DNA of 64,000 bases, taken from positions 1-64,000 of the forward strand of contig JVKM01000001.1 of NCBI GenBank assembly GCA_001072465.1. The letters run 5' to 3'. Position numbers and translations under genes: made by a program. The notes under the pieces were generated by a model, which worked only from the letters and a program-made list of their open reading frames with translations, ran no database searches and was not told the origin of the DNA. Origin of the DNA: Xylanimonas cellulosilytica (GTDB lineage Bacteria; Actinomycetota; Actinomycetes; Actinomycetales; Actinomycetaceae). This document shows, in pieces, positions 48,152-56,647 of the stretch (positions within the stretch are counted from its first letter, which is position 1; every line of letters starts with the position of its first letter).

Positions 48152-49090
48152 ATGGCGTCGGTTCTTTGGTCGGTCCTCTCGATCGCACTAATTATCGGCG
48201 TCGGCTGGGTGGCTCGTCGCGCGGGTGCGCTCGGTCCCGAGGCGGCGGGTTCTCTCGCGTCGGTGACGTACTGGGTGGCGTCCCCGGCCATGCTCTTCCA
48301 CGCGATCGTCTCAACGGGGACATCTGGCGTATTCGGGGCTCCGCTCGCCGTGGCAGCCGCGTCGGGTGTGGGCACAGCGCTCCTCTTCGTGGCCGTCGCC
48401 CGCCTGGTCTTGCACCTCACGCGGGGCGAGACCACGTTGGGGGCCATGGCCTCGTCCCTCAATAACGGCGCGTATATCGGCATCCCGATCGCCGTCTACG
48501 TGCTGGGTGACGCTTCTGCTGTCGTGCCCATCCTGGTGTTTCAGCTCGGTTTTTTCACCCCGATGTTCTTCGTGTTGGCGGATCTGGCCGGCTCGGGCCA
48601 GCGCCCTTCTGCGACCGGCATCGTGAGGGTCATCGCGCGCAACCCCATGGTCATTGCGGCGGCGTGCGGTTTTCTCTTTTCCGCGGCCGGGTGGTCGATG
48701 CCGACGCTCCTCGACGTGTCGACGTCCATGCTGGGGGCAGCCGCACCCCCGATGATCCTGCTGTCATTCGGCGCCGCCCTTGTGGACCGCCGCACCGCGA
48801 CCGGCGACGCGAGGGCACCTGCTATCGCGTGCGCCGCCGTTGCTAAGCTCGCCGTGCAGCCTGCCATCGCGTGCGGCGTCGGGATGCTACTCGGGTTGAC
48901 CGGTCCGGCGCTCATGTCGGTGACCATCATGGCGGCGCTGCCCTCGGCGCAAAACGCGTATATCGCGGCGACGCGTGCAGGAGCGGGGGAGCGCATCGCG
49001 CAGGGAACGGTCCTCGTGACGACCTTTGCATCGCTGCCCGTCGTCGTTGGAATTGCAGCGATTTTCCATGCGTGTGGGGTTGTTTCCTAA
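48152..49090 (+). CDS. AEC-family permease (auxin efflux carrier-like)
   Basis: A 312-residue membrane protein with about 10 hydrophobic segments in the 5+5 arrangement of the AEC family. ASSLNNGAYIGIPIAVYVLG in the first half and ALPSAQNAYIAATRAGAG in the second are the characteristic Asn-containing and P-x-x-x-N blocks. Bacterial members transport malonate, malate or similar acids, but the substrate here is unknown. The start at 48152 (MASVLWSV) has AAGGGG upstream. A longer frame overlapping glf is not supported. Confidence 0.85.
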   Translation: MASVLWSVLSIALIIGVGWVARRAGALGPEAAGSLASVTYWVASPAMLFHAIVSTGTSGVFGAPLAVAAASGVGTALLFVAVARLVLHLTRGETTLGAMASSLNNGAYIGIPIAVYVLGDASAVVPILVFQLGFFTPMFFVLADLAGSGQRPSATGIVRVIARNPMVIAAACGFLFSAAGWSMPTLLDVSTSMLGAAAPPMILLSFGAALVDRRTATGDARAPAIACAAVAKLAVQPAIACGVGMLLGLTGPALMSVTIMAALPSAQNAYIAATRAGAGERIAQGTVLVTTFASLPVVVGIAAIFHACGVVS

Positions 49091-49274
49091 CTCGGGTTTG
49101 TCGGCATGAGCTCTGCTCTCTGGGCGTCCGAGCAGACCCCGGTCAGCAAAGAACCTGTCAAAAAGAGGCCAAAAACACGTTCTGTATCGTGGACTCTGGG
49201 AGACTTCCAGGTGTAACAGCCCTAGTCTGGCTGGGAATTATCCCGTATAGACACGAATGCAAGGAACTCACTTC

Positions 49275-50861
49275 ATGTCATCCTCCGCACCCAAATCCGC
49301 GCCCCGCGCGCGCGACTCGTGGAGCGGCCAGACAGGCTTCCTCCTGGCAGCCATCGGCTCGGCCATCGGCCTGGGCAACATCTGGCGTTTCCCCGGCGTC
49401 TCCTACTCCAACGGCGGCGGCGCCTTCCTGGTCCCGTACCTGGTTGCCCTGATCTTCGTCGGCATCCCCATGCTGTGGCTCGACTACGCGGTCGGCCACA
49501 AGTTCCGCGGTTCACCGCCGTGGGCGCTGCGCAAGATCATCGGCGGCGGCGAGTTCGTCGGATGGTTCCAGACCTTCGTCTGCTTCGTCATCATGGTCTA
49601 CTACGGTGCGGTCCTCGCGTGGGGCGTGCAGTACACCATCTACTCCGTGAACGAGGCCTGGGGCGCTGACCCGACGACCTTCTTCACCGACTCTTTCTTG
49701 CAGGTTGTTCCCGGCGACACCTTCTCGTGGGCGCCCGCATGGTCGGTGATGATTCCTCTCGCTCTCGTGTGGATTCTCGTGCTCTTCGTCATCGGTCGCG
49801 GCCTGTCCAAGGGCGTCGAGGCGGCGAACAAGATCTTCCTGCCGCTCCTCGTCATCCTCTTCCTCGCGCTCGTCGTTCGAGCGCTGTTCCTGCCGGGTGC
49901 CGTCGAAGGCCTCAACGCCTTCTTCACGCCGAACTGGAGCGCGCTTGCTGATCCCAAGGTGTGGCTGGCCGCATTCGCGCAGATCTTCTACTCACTGTCC
50001 GTGGGCTTTGGCATCATGCTGACCTACGCCTCGTACCTCAAGCCCAAGTCGAACCTGACCGGCACCGCGCTCGTCGCAGGCTTCGCGAACTCGTCCTTCG
50101 AAATCCTCGCGGGCATCGGCGTCTTCAGCGCCATCGGTTTCATGGCGCACCAGGGCGGCGTGAGCGTCTCCGAGGTTGAGGGTCTGACCGGACCGATTCT
50201 CTCCTTCGTGACCTTCCCGAAGATCATCTCGATGATGCCCGGCGGGCCCCTCTTCGGCGTGCTCTTCTTCTCGTCCCTGGTCCTGGCTGGCGTCACCTCC
50301 CTGCTGTCCCTGCTCCAGGTCGTTTCCGGCGGCCTGCAGGACAAGTTCGGCTGGTCGCCCGCCCGCTCGGCTCTCGTTCTTGGCGTCCCTGCGACCGTTA
50401 TTTCGCTGGTGCTCTTCGGCACCCGCTCGGGCCTGAACAACCTCGACATCGTCGACAACTTCATCAACTCGGTTGGCGTCGTGTCCTCGGCGATCATGTT
50501 CGCCGTGCTGTGCGCGGTCGCCGGCCCCCGCCTTGGGGTTCTCCGCGCACACATCAACTCGGTGTCTAGCGTGAAGGTCCCCAAGCTCTGGGAGCCCCTC
50601 GTCGGTATCGTCATCCCGGTCGTCCTCTTCGTCATGATGGCGATGTCCATCGTCGACCTGCTGACCAAGGGCTACGGGGACTACCCGAATGGCTACGTGC
50701 TCCTCTTCGGTTGGGGCTCCGTGGCGGTCGCTGTCGTTGCGTCTCTGATTTTCACTCTTATTCCGTGGAAGCACCGCCCGGTGGACACCCACGCGGCGGT
50801 CGCTCAGATTCTCGCTGACGACGCCGACGACACCGCTTCGATTGAAGGAGGCGCCAAGTGA
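49275..50861 (+). CDS. metP: NSS-family sodium:amino-acid symporter, MetP type
   Basis: A 528-residue transporter with about 12 membrane helices. The LeuT-fold signature AAIGSAIGLGNIWRFPGVSYSNGGGAFL begins near residue 22 (sodium and substrate sites, unwound TM1) and SVGFGIMLTYASY is near TM6. Next to it lies a gene for a tiny membrane protein as in the MetPS methionine/alanine importer of corynebacteria, so I call it MetP-like. The start at 49275 follows AAGGAACTCACTTC. Substrate choice is inferred from the small subunit only. Confidence 0.88.
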   Translation: MSSSAPKSAPRARDSWSGQTGFLLAAIGSAIGLGNIWRFPGVSYSNGGGAFLVPYLVALIFVGIPMLWLDYAVGHKFRGSPPWALRKIIGGGEFVGWFQTFVCFVIMVYYGAVLAWGVQYTIYSVNEAWGADPTTFFTDSFLQVVPGDTFSWAPAWSVMIPLALVWILVLFVIGRGLSKGVEAANKIFLPLLVILFLALVVRALFLPGAVEGLNAFFTPNWSALADPKVWLAAFAQIFYSLSVGFGIMLTYASYLKPKSNLTGTALVAGFANSSFEILAGIGVFSAIGFMAHQGGVSVSEVEGLTGPILSFVTFPKIISMMPGGPLFGVLFFSSLVLAGVTSLLSLLQVVSGGLQDKFGWSPARSALVLGVPATVISLVLFGTRSGLNNLDIVDNFINSVGVVSSAIMFAVLCAVAGPRLGVLRAHINSVSSVKVPKLWEPLVGIVIPVVLFVMMAMSIVDLLTKGYGDYPNGYVLLFGWGSVAVAVVASLIFTLIPWKHRPVDTHAAVAQILADDADDTASIEGGAK

Positions 50862-51019
50862 CCGCTCCCGCCATCGCTCTGATGATCCTGACGATCCTGC
50901 TCGTGTGGGGTGGCCTCGTCGCGTCCGTCGTGCTGCTGCAGGTCCTCTCGGTGCCCACCGATGAGGAGACCGAGGCCGCGCAGCGCGCTATCGAAGCCGC
51001 TGAAGCCGCGAAGCAGTAG
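50858..51019 (+). CDS. metS: MetS-type small subunit of the NSS symporter
   Basis: A 53-residue protein with one membrane helix (IALMILTILLVWGGLVASVV) followed by a short charged tail rich in Ala and Glu. It begins at a GTG overlapping the metP stop (GTGA), so translation is coupled. MetS subunits are about this size and are required for transport in the described corynebacterial system. It was confirmed by translating the sequence by hand, since it is too short for most gene finders. Confidence 0.85.
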   Translation: MTAPAIALMILTILLVWGGLVASVVLLQVLSVPTDEETEAAQRAIEAAEAAKQ

Positions 51020-51028
51020 GGTGGCATC

Positions 51029-51775
51029 GTGAAGCTCGTTGCCTTCGATCTCGATGACACCCTGGCGCCCTCGAAGTCGCCGCTGCCCGCCCGCATGGAC
51101 GAGGCGTTGCGTTCCCTGCTGGACCACGTGGAGGTCTGCATCATCTCCGGCGGCCAGATGGGTCAGTTCCGCACCCAGGTGCTGGACAACCTGCACGCCA
51201 CGGATGAGGAACTCTCTCGCCTGCACCTGATGCCCACCTGCGGCACGCGCTACTACCGCTATGAGGGTGGCGCGTGGGTCGAGCGTTACGCGCACGACCT
51301 GGACCCCGAGGTGGCCGCCCGCGCGATCGACTCGCTCGAGCGTCACGCGCGTGAGCTCGGCCTGTGGGAGTCCAACCCGTGGGGCAACATTATCGAGGAC
51401 CGCGGTTCGCAGATCACCTTCTCCGCGCTGGGTCAGGAGGCTCCGCTCGACGCGAAGCGCGCCTGGGATCCGGACGGCACCAAGAAGGCCGCTCTGCGCG
51501 ACGCCGTGCAGCCCGACGTACCCGAGCTCGATGTTCGCGGCGGTGGCTCGACCTCGGTCGACATCACCACCCGTGGCATCGACAAGGCGTTCGGCATGGG
51601 CAAGCTCGTCGAAGAGACGGGCATCCCCGCTTCCGAGATGCTCTTTATCGGCGACCGCCTGGATCCGGAAGGCAATGACTACCCGGTCAAGGCCGCCGGC
51701 TACGCGACGCGCGCCGTGTCCGGATGGGAAGAATGCGTGGACGTCATCGACGAGATCGTGGCATCCATGAGCTGA
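51029..51775 (+). CDS. HAD-superfamily IIB phosphatase/phosphomutase-like protein
   Basis: A 248-residue protein. Motif I is AFDLDDTLAPSK (nucleophile Asp and acid Asp), motif II is CIISGGQMGQF, motif III has Lys in GIDKAFGMGKLVE, and motif IV is LFIGDRLDPEGNDY. The order and the C2B cap resemble eukaryote-type phosphomannomutases and their bacterial HAD-IIB relatives. It is 9 nt after metS and may be in the same transcript. The substrate, probably a sugar phosphate, is not certain. GTG start. Confidence 0.85.
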   Translation: MKLVAFDLDDTLAPSKSPLPARMDEALRSLLDHVEVCIISGGQMGQFRTQVLDNLHATDEELSRLHLMPTCGTRYYRYEGGAWVERYAHDLDPEVAARAIDSLERHARELGLWESNPWGNIIEDRGSQITFSALGQEAPLDAKRAWDPDGTKKAALRDAVQPDVPELDVRGGGSTSVDITTRGIDKAFGMGKLVEETGIPASEMLFIGDRLDPEGNDYPVKAAGYATRAVSGWEECVDVIDEIVASMS

Positions 51776-51794
51776 CCCGTCGCAGTAAACGATG

Positions 51795-51830
51795 ACGAGG
51801 CCGGGGCTGGGTATCCAGCTCCGGCCTCGT
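51795..51830. terminator. Bidirectional terminator between the HAD and TrmH-type genes
   Basis: A 16-bp stem starting ACGAGGCCGGGGCTGG, with one G-T wobble and the loop GTAT, lies between convergent genes. Confidence 0.85.
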
Positions 51831-51888
51831 TGTGTGCGGCTGCGGTGCTTGCGGCGATTGTACGGCCGCCGCACAATGCGGTGACGCG

Positions 51889-52761
51889 TTACTGCGCGCC
51901 GACGCCCCTGGTCGCCCAAAACACGACGGCAGACGCGGCAGCGACGTTGAGCGAGTCAACCCCGTGGTCCATGGGGATTTTGACAGTGTAGTCGGAGGCC
52001 GCGATAGTGCGCCGTCCCAGGCCGTCGCCTTCGGTGCCCATCACCATCGCGAGGCGGGCGTCCGGCCCCTGGAGGGCGGGCAGCGCAGCGAAGTCGTCGA
52101 GGGACACCGAATCGTCCGACAGCGCCAGCGACGCGACCGTGAAGCCAGCCTCCTGGAGCGTGGCGATGTCGCCGGGCCAGGACTCGAGGCGGGTCCACGG
52201 CACCTGGAAGACGGTCCCCATGGAGACACGCACGGATCGTCGATAGAGGGGATCAGCGCACTGCGGGGTCACGAGGACAGCGTCGACGCCGAGCGCGGCG
52301 GCGCTACGGAATGCTGCGCCCACATTCGTATGGTCGACGAGGTTCTCTAAGACGACGACGCGACGCGCCGGGGCGCCGCCCCGGGCAGTTGCGAGCAGGT
52401 CGGCGAGGGGCGGCAGGACGGGGCGCTGCATGGCGGCGAGGGCGCCGCGGTGCAGGTGGAAGCCCGTCATCTGCTCCAAGACGTCCTCGTCGGCGACGAA
52501 GATTGGAACGTCCGCGCCGTCGGGGGCACCCGTTGCTGCCTCGATGAGGTCGGTCAGGGTCGGCAGCCAGCGCCTCGACATGAGGAAGGAGCGCGGGCTG
52601 TGGTCGGCGCGGATCGCGCGTTCGATGACGTTCGCGGACTCGGCCATGTACAGGCCGCGTTCCGGTTCGATCTTGGAACGAAGCTTGACGTCTTTCAGGC
52701 GCGTGTAGTCGTCCAGGCGCGAATCTGCTGCCAGGTCCGCGCTGGTGAGCTCGATAATCAC
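51889..52761 (-). CDS. TrmH/SpoU-family RNA 2'-O-methyltransferase
   Basis: A 290-residue enzyme that methylates a ribose in tRNA or rRNA using SAM. SpoU motifs are present: motif 1 VDHTNVGAAFRSAAALG (Arg), motif 2 VMGTEGDGLGRR (Glu), and motif 3 IPMDHGVDSLNVAAASAV in the knotted C-terminal domain. An N-terminal ~100-residue substrate-binding domain precedes it (YTRLKDVKLRSKIEPERG). The target nucleotide is not known. The start codon lies 9 nt after the pyrD stop on the same strand. Confidence 0.9.
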   Translation of the reverse strand: MIIELTSADLAADSRLDDYTRLKDVKLRSKIEPERGLYMAESANVIERAIRADHSPRSFLMSRRWLPTLTDLIEAATGAPDGADVPIFVADEDVLEQMTGFHLHRGALAAMQRPVLPPLADLLATARGGAPARRVVVLENLVDHTNVGAAFRSAAALGVDAVLVTPQCADPLYRRSVRVSMGTVFQVPWTRLESWPGDIATLQEAGFTVASLALSDDSVSLDDFAALPALQGPDARLAMVMGTEGDGLGRRTIAASDYTVKIPMDHGVDSLNVAAASAVVFWATRGVGAQ

Positions 52762-52770
52762 GGCGGTTCC

Positions 52771-53835
52771 TTACGCGCGCTGGAGGGCGCGCGAGACCTC
52801 GCCCGGCCAGGACGGGCCTTCGAAGATGAAGGCAGAGAACGCCTCGACCAGGTCGGCACCCGCGCTGATCATGCGCAGCGCGTCCTCGGGCGACGAGATG
52901 CCGCCCGTGCCGATGAGAATCTGATCGTCGTCAAGATGACGTGCCACCAGGGAGACGACCTCCAGCGCACGGGGCAGAAGCGGAGCGCCGGAGACGCCGC
53001 CCTCGCCCAGGTCGTGGTTGATCGTCGTGTTCGTGGCGACGACACCCGCCAGGCCGAGCTCCTTCGTCAGCTCGACGACGGCGACGATGTCCTCGTCGGC
53101 CAAATCGGGAGCGATCTTGACGAAGAGCGGCATGGTGCGATCGGGGGCACCTGCCTCGCAGCCGCGGCGGGCGGCCTGCAGGATCGGGCGCAGGTGATCG
53201 ACGGACTGCAGGTCACGTAGGCCGGGCGTGTTGGGAGAGGAGACGTTGACGACGACAAAGTCCACCCAGTGGGCCAGCGTCTTCGCGCAGTACTCGTAGT
53301 CCGCGGGGGCGTCCGCCTCAGACGTCACCTTGTTCTTGCCGATGTTGGCACCAACGATTGCAGCGCGGCCCGCACGAGTCGAGCGCAGCTCTCGCAGCTT
53401 TTCGGCGGCGGCATCTGCTCCGGCGTTGTTGAAGCCCATGCGGTTACGCAGGCCGCGTTCCTCCATGAGTCGCCACAGGCGCGGCGCGTCGTTGCCGGGC
53501 TGGGGACGAGGAGTCACGGTACCGATCTCGACGAAGGCGTAGCCGAGGGCGCACATGCCGAGCACGGCCTCGGCGTCCTTGTCCATGCCGGCTGCCAGAC
53601 CCAGACGCGACGGGAGGCGACGCTCACCCAGGGTCAGGGGGACCTCGACGCCGCCGACCATCCGTGTGGGGGAATGCGTCGGATCGAGGTGGCCCAGCGT
53701 GGCGCGCATGAGTCCACGCGTCGGGGCGAATCGTCCGGCCAAGGAAATCGCTCCCAGACCCCAGTGGTGTGCATCCTCCGGGTTGGAACGCGAGATGAAG
53801 TGTGTGAAAGCCCAGTTGTACGCGCGTCGGATCAT
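52771..53835 (-). CDS. pyrD: Dihydroorotate dehydrogenase (quinone), class 2
   Basis: A 354-residue FMN enzyme that oxidises dihydroorotate to orotate and passes electrons to quinone at the membrane. The N-terminal helical extension (RRAYNWAFTHFISRSNPEDAHH) is the class 2 mark. The FMN and substrate blocks follow: GLAAGMDKDAEAV, NVSSPNTPGLRDLQ (catalytic Ser region), VVATNTTINHD and IGTGGISSPEDA. The length is normal. The TrmH-type methyltransferase gene follows on the same strand. AGGAAGC precedes the ATG. Confidence 0.94.
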   Translation of the reverse strand: MIRRAYNWAFTHFISRSNPEDAHHWGLGAISLAGRFAPTRGLMRATLGHLDPTHSPTRMVGGVEVPLTLGERRLPSRLGLAAGMDKDAEAVLGMCALGYAFVEIGTVTPRPQPGNDAPRLWRLMEERGLRNRMGFNNAGADAAAEKLRELRSTRAGRAAIVGANIGKNKVTSEADAPADYEYCAKTLAHWVDFVVVNVSSPNTPGLRDLQSVDHLRPILQAARRGCEAGAPDRTMPLFVKIAPDLADEDIVAVVELTKELGLAGVVATNTTINHDLGEGGVSGAPLLPRALEVVSLVARHLDDDQILIGTGGISSPEDALRMISAGADLVEAFSAFIFEGPSWPGEVSRALQRA

Positions 53836-53853
53836 GCTTCCTAGGATAGTTGA

Positions 53854-54408
53854 TCAGTCCCACCATGCCCACCACCACCGCATGGATGATCCGTCTCGAA
53901 TGAGCACACGCATTTCATCCGGCGGGATCGCGTCCTCGCCGAGGCCAAGCACCGAGGCGAGGGTCAGCCAGTGCTGGTAGCTCGGATAGCGCTCCTCGTC
54001 AATGGGAGATCCGGTGTGAGCAATGATCGCGGATTCGGGGACGAGCACCGTGTCGATGCTGACGCGTTCGTCTCGTCGTGGCGCGCGAATGACGTAGCCT
54101 TCGAGACTGAGCCCGTCGATGCGGGAGGCGGCCCGTAGGAGGTCTACGATCCGTGGGGCGTTGTTCTGCCGATCGTTGCGCGCGTCCTTCGGCAGCAAGG
54201 ATACGAGCCGACGGGCATCCGTCCCCGATAGGTCCGCGAAGCGCGCGTAGTCGCCCAGGTCCCACCCATCGCACAGGTAGGGAGCTAACAGAGCGGAGAT
54301 GCCTCGATCCTCAAGCCAGCGAGGTGGGCCGTACATGCCTTCGGGGCAGGGCTCCTCCTCATTGAGCATGACGTTGCAGGTGGCGGGCAGCGTGATCGTT
54401 GTGTGCAT
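53854..54408 (-). CDS. Unknown protein with the triple TCCACA upstream element
   Basis: A 184-residue soluble protein that I do not recognise. The first 25 residues include a short Cys-containing start (LPATCNVMLNEEEPC), followed by mixed helix and strand predicted from composition. The C-terminus has a run of tryptophans (MRWWWAWWD). No signal peptide or membrane helix is evident. I choose ATG at 54408, after AAGGAAGC, over a longer frame. A repeat array matching that of the SSB gene at 17416 lies 100 nt upstream, so shared control is the best clue to its role. pyrD lies 18 nt downstream on the same strand. Confidence 0.75.
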   Translation of the reverse strand: MHTTITLPATCNVMLNEEEPCPEGMYGPPRWLEDRGISALLAPYLCDGWDLGDYARFADLSGTDARRLVSLLPKDARNDRQNNAPRIVDLLRAASRIDGLSLEGYVIRAPRRDERVSIDTVLVPESAIIAHTGSPIDEERYPSYQHWLTLASVLGLGEDAIPPDEMRVLIRDGSSMRWWWAWWD

Positions 54409-54502
54409 GATGCTTCCTTGTCGTTCGAGACGGAGCGCCGATGCTCCGACACGGACAGGATCATGCACGCGAGGACGTGGCGGCCAGCGCCGCGGCACAC
54501 CC

Positions 54503-54568
54503 TGTGGATAACGGGAGAGCCGCCAGGTGCCCTGTGGATAAAACGCGTCGGCCCCGCGCCCATGTGGA
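54503..54568 (-). repeat. Three TCCACA boxes at exact 30-nt spacing upstream of the unknown gene
   Basis: On the minus strand TCCACA starts at 54568, 54538 and 54508. The two nearer the gene are TTATCCACAGG, identical to the perfect box at 17288. The outermost (CATCCACATG) lies in the loop of the terminator of the upstream DUF3043 gene, so it may be incidental. The distance to the ATG is 100 nt, against 98 nt at the SSB locus. Confidence 0.72.
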
Positions 54569-54584
54569 TGGGGCGGGGCCGACG
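54546..54584 (-). terminator. Terminator of the DUF3043 gene
   Basis: The stem CGTCGGCCCCGC/GCGGGGCCGACG continues as CCCAT/ATGGG around a 4-nt loop, with one bulge. It starts 10 nt after the stop and is followed on the minus strand by CGTTTTATCC, a U tract. Confidence 0.85.
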
Positions 54585-54594
54585 AAAAAGACGA

Positions 54595-55215
54595 CTACTT
54601 CGGGAACTGTCCGCGGTCGACCTGCGGGCGAGGCGAACGCCAGCGCCGCGGCATGATCATGCGGGAGAATGCGTAGTAGGCGGTGCCGGAGGGAATGTCC
54701 TCGCGGGGGTGTGCCTCGGTGAAGACACGCTTGATTGTGCGCCACACGAAGAATGCCTCGATGGCGGTGATGATGAAGGATCCGTACATGAGGATGGACG
54801 AGCCATAGAGCATGTAAGCCTGGTACTGCAGCGGGACCTTGTTGCCGAACATCGACAGCACCATGATCAGGATGATGGACACCATCATGACGGCGAGAAT
54901 CCACTCGGAGAAGGAGTGTCGCGCGTCGACGTAGTCACGCACGAAACGACGTGCGCGTCCCTTGTCGCGGGCCGGCAGGTACTTTTCCTCGCCGGTGATC
55001 ATCGCGCGCTGTTCGGCGTCGAAACGCGCGTTGCGGGCGGCGCGGGCGGCACGCTTGGCCTCCTTGCGGTCCTTGGGGACCAGGGGGCGGATGCGGGCGG
55101 CCTCGGCTGCCTTACGCTTCGGCGTGGGGCGGCCTTTCTTGCCGTCGGGCGTCGTGGAGACGGGCTCGACATTCATCGAGGTCTCGTCGTTATTGTTCTT
55201 GCTTCGTCCAAACAC
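54595..55215 (-). CDS. DUF3043 family membrane protein
   Basis: A 206-residue actinobacterial protein of unknown function. The N-terminal ~60 residues are charged with the family mark GKKGRPTPKRKAAEAAR. Two membrane helices lie at about residues 107-125 (ILAVMMVSIILIMVLSMF) and 132-155. The C-terminus is basic and cytoplasmic. A GTG start is used; TAGCCT ends 6 nt upstream, so the mRNA is probably leaderless. It is divergent from the M20 dipeptidase gene with a very short shared control region. Confidence 0.87.
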   Translation of the reverse strand: MFGRSKNNNDETSMNVEPVSTTPDGKKGRPTPKRKAAEAARIRPLVPKDRKEAKRAARAARNARFDAEQRAMITGEEKYLPARDKGRARRFVRDYVDARHSFSEWILAVMMVSIILIMVLSMFGNKVPLQYQAYMLYGSSILMYGSFIITAIEAFFVWRTIKRVFTEAHPREDIPSGTAYYAFSRMIMPRRWRSPRPQVDRGQFPK

Positions 55216-55273
55216 GCTTCAAGGCTAGCGGATAGCCCACCCGCCTCGCACTCCCATGGTCTACCCTGGTCGT

Positions 55274-56647
55274 ATGGCTGATACTTCACATGCACTGTCC
55301 ACGTCCGTTTTGAAGGAGCGCCTGGAGGCTGCTTTCCCGTCCCTGCTGGAGGAGCTCACGCAGCTCGTTGCGATTCCGTCGGTGTCGTCGGATCCCGCTC
55401 ATGCGGCTGACGTGGAGCGCAGCGCTGAGCATATCCGTGAGCGTTTCGCCGCTCTGGGCTTGGAGGCCAAGGTTCTCCGTGAGACCGCCGCTGATGGCAC
55501 CGAGGGCAAGCCTGCCCTCGTCGCGCACACGCCTCACATTGAGGGCGCACCGACCGTCCTGCTGTACGCGCACCACGACGTGCAGCCGGTCGGCGAGCTG
55601 AGCCGCTGGAGCATGGATCCCTACAAGGCTGAGGTTCGCGGCGATCGCATTTACGGCCGTGGTTCCTCCGACGACGGCGCCGGCATCACGGTGCACCTCG
55701 GTTCCTTGTCGATTCTGGGCGATGACCTGCCGGTCAACGTCGTCGTATTCATCGAGGGCGAGGAAGAGATCGGTTCCCCCTCGTTCACGGCATTCCTCGA
55801 TGCCCACAAGGATGAGCTCGCCGCCGACGTCATCGTTGTGACGGACTCGTCGAACTGGAAGGTGGGCGAGCCTGCCGTCACGTCGACCCTGCGCGGCAAC
55901 GCGATCGTGACCGTCGACGTGACCGTCGCCGATCACGCGGTGCACTCGGGCGCGTTCGGTGGCCCGCTGCTCGACTCCGTCGCGATTTCCTCGATGCTCA
56001 TCGCCTCGCTCTTCGACGAGAAGGGTGATGTGGCGGTGCCGGGCCTGGGCGGCTCGGATCACGCGGACGTGGATTGGCCGGAGGAAGAGCTGCGCGCCGC
56101 GGCCGGCATGGTTGAGGGACTGCAGCTGGCGGGCTCGGGTGACATCGCCGCCCGTATGTGGACCAAGCCGTCGATCTCGGTGATCGGTTTCGACGCTCGC
56201 CCGGTCTCCAACGCCTCGAACACGATCGCCCCGCACACGCGCTTCCGCCTGTCGATGCGCACCGTGCCGGGTGTGGATCCCACCGAGGCTCAGGCGAAGC
56301 TCGTCGACTACCTGCTCTCCCATGCGCCCTTCGGTGCGCGCGTCGAGGTCACCGCCGAGGACGCGGGAGCCGGCTACCAGGCCGACATGGATTCCCCTGT
56401 TACGAAGGCTCTGCACGAGTCCCTTACCGAGGCCTGGGGCGTTCCCTCGGTCAACATCGGTGTGGGCGGCTCGATCCCGTTCATCTCGGACTTCCAGCGC
56501 ATCTTCCCGAACGCTCAGGTCGTCGTCACCGGCGTCGAGGATCCGCTGACGAACGCCCACTCTGAGGACGAGTCGCAGTCGATCTCCGACCTGAAGGCCG
56601 CGATCCTCGCCGAGGCGCTTCTGCTGACGCGCGTGGCGTCCCTGTGA
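55274..56647 (+). CDS. M20-family dipeptidase
   Basis: A 457-residue zinc peptidase. Metal ligands are in VLLYAHHDVQPVGE (His and Asp), GRGSSDDGAGI (Asp) and IEGEEEIGSPSF (catalytic Glu plus metal Glu), with the late TNAHSEDESQS (His). This fits the dipeptidase/PepV-CNDP group that cleaves short peptides in the cytoplasm. The start is at 55274 (MADTSHALS); TACCCT ends 6 nt upstream and there is no ribosome site, a leaderless layout. Its stop overlaps the glycerate kinase start. Confidence 0.9.
   Translation: MADTSHALSTSVLKERLEAAFPSLLEELTQLVAIPSVSSDPAHAADVERSAEHIRERFAALGLEAKVLRETAADGTEGKPALVAHTPHIEGAPTVLLYAHHDVQPVGELSRWSMDPYKAEVRGDRIYGRGSSDDGAGITVHLGSLSILGDDLPVNVVVFIEGEEEIGSPSFTAFLDAHKDELAADVIVVTDSSNWKVGEPAVTSTLRGNAIVTVDVTVADHAVHSGAFGGPLLDSVAISSMLIASLFDEKGDVAVPGLGGSDHADVDWPEEELRAAAGMVEGLQLAGSGDIAARMWTKPSISVIGFDARPVSNASNTIAPHTRFRLSMRTVPGVDPTEAQAKLVDYLLSHAPFGARVEVTAEDAGAGYQADMDSPVTKALHESLTEAWGVPSVNIGVGGSIPFISDFQRIFPNAQVVVTGVEDPLTNAHSEDESQSISDLKAAILAEALLLTRVASL

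Noticed and set aside
49106..49216. A 36-codon frame upstream of metP (MSSALWASEQTPVSKEPV...)
   Set aside because: It has no ribosome site or clear promoter, no sulfur-codon pattern and no family match. It remains a weak possibility only.
54560..54570. The outermost TCCACA of the second array as a functional box
   Set aside because: It lies in the loop of the DUF3043 terminator (CCAT/ATGG) and lacks TTA and GG flanks, so only two boxes there are strong. The 30-nt phase is kept, so it is still listed with the array.
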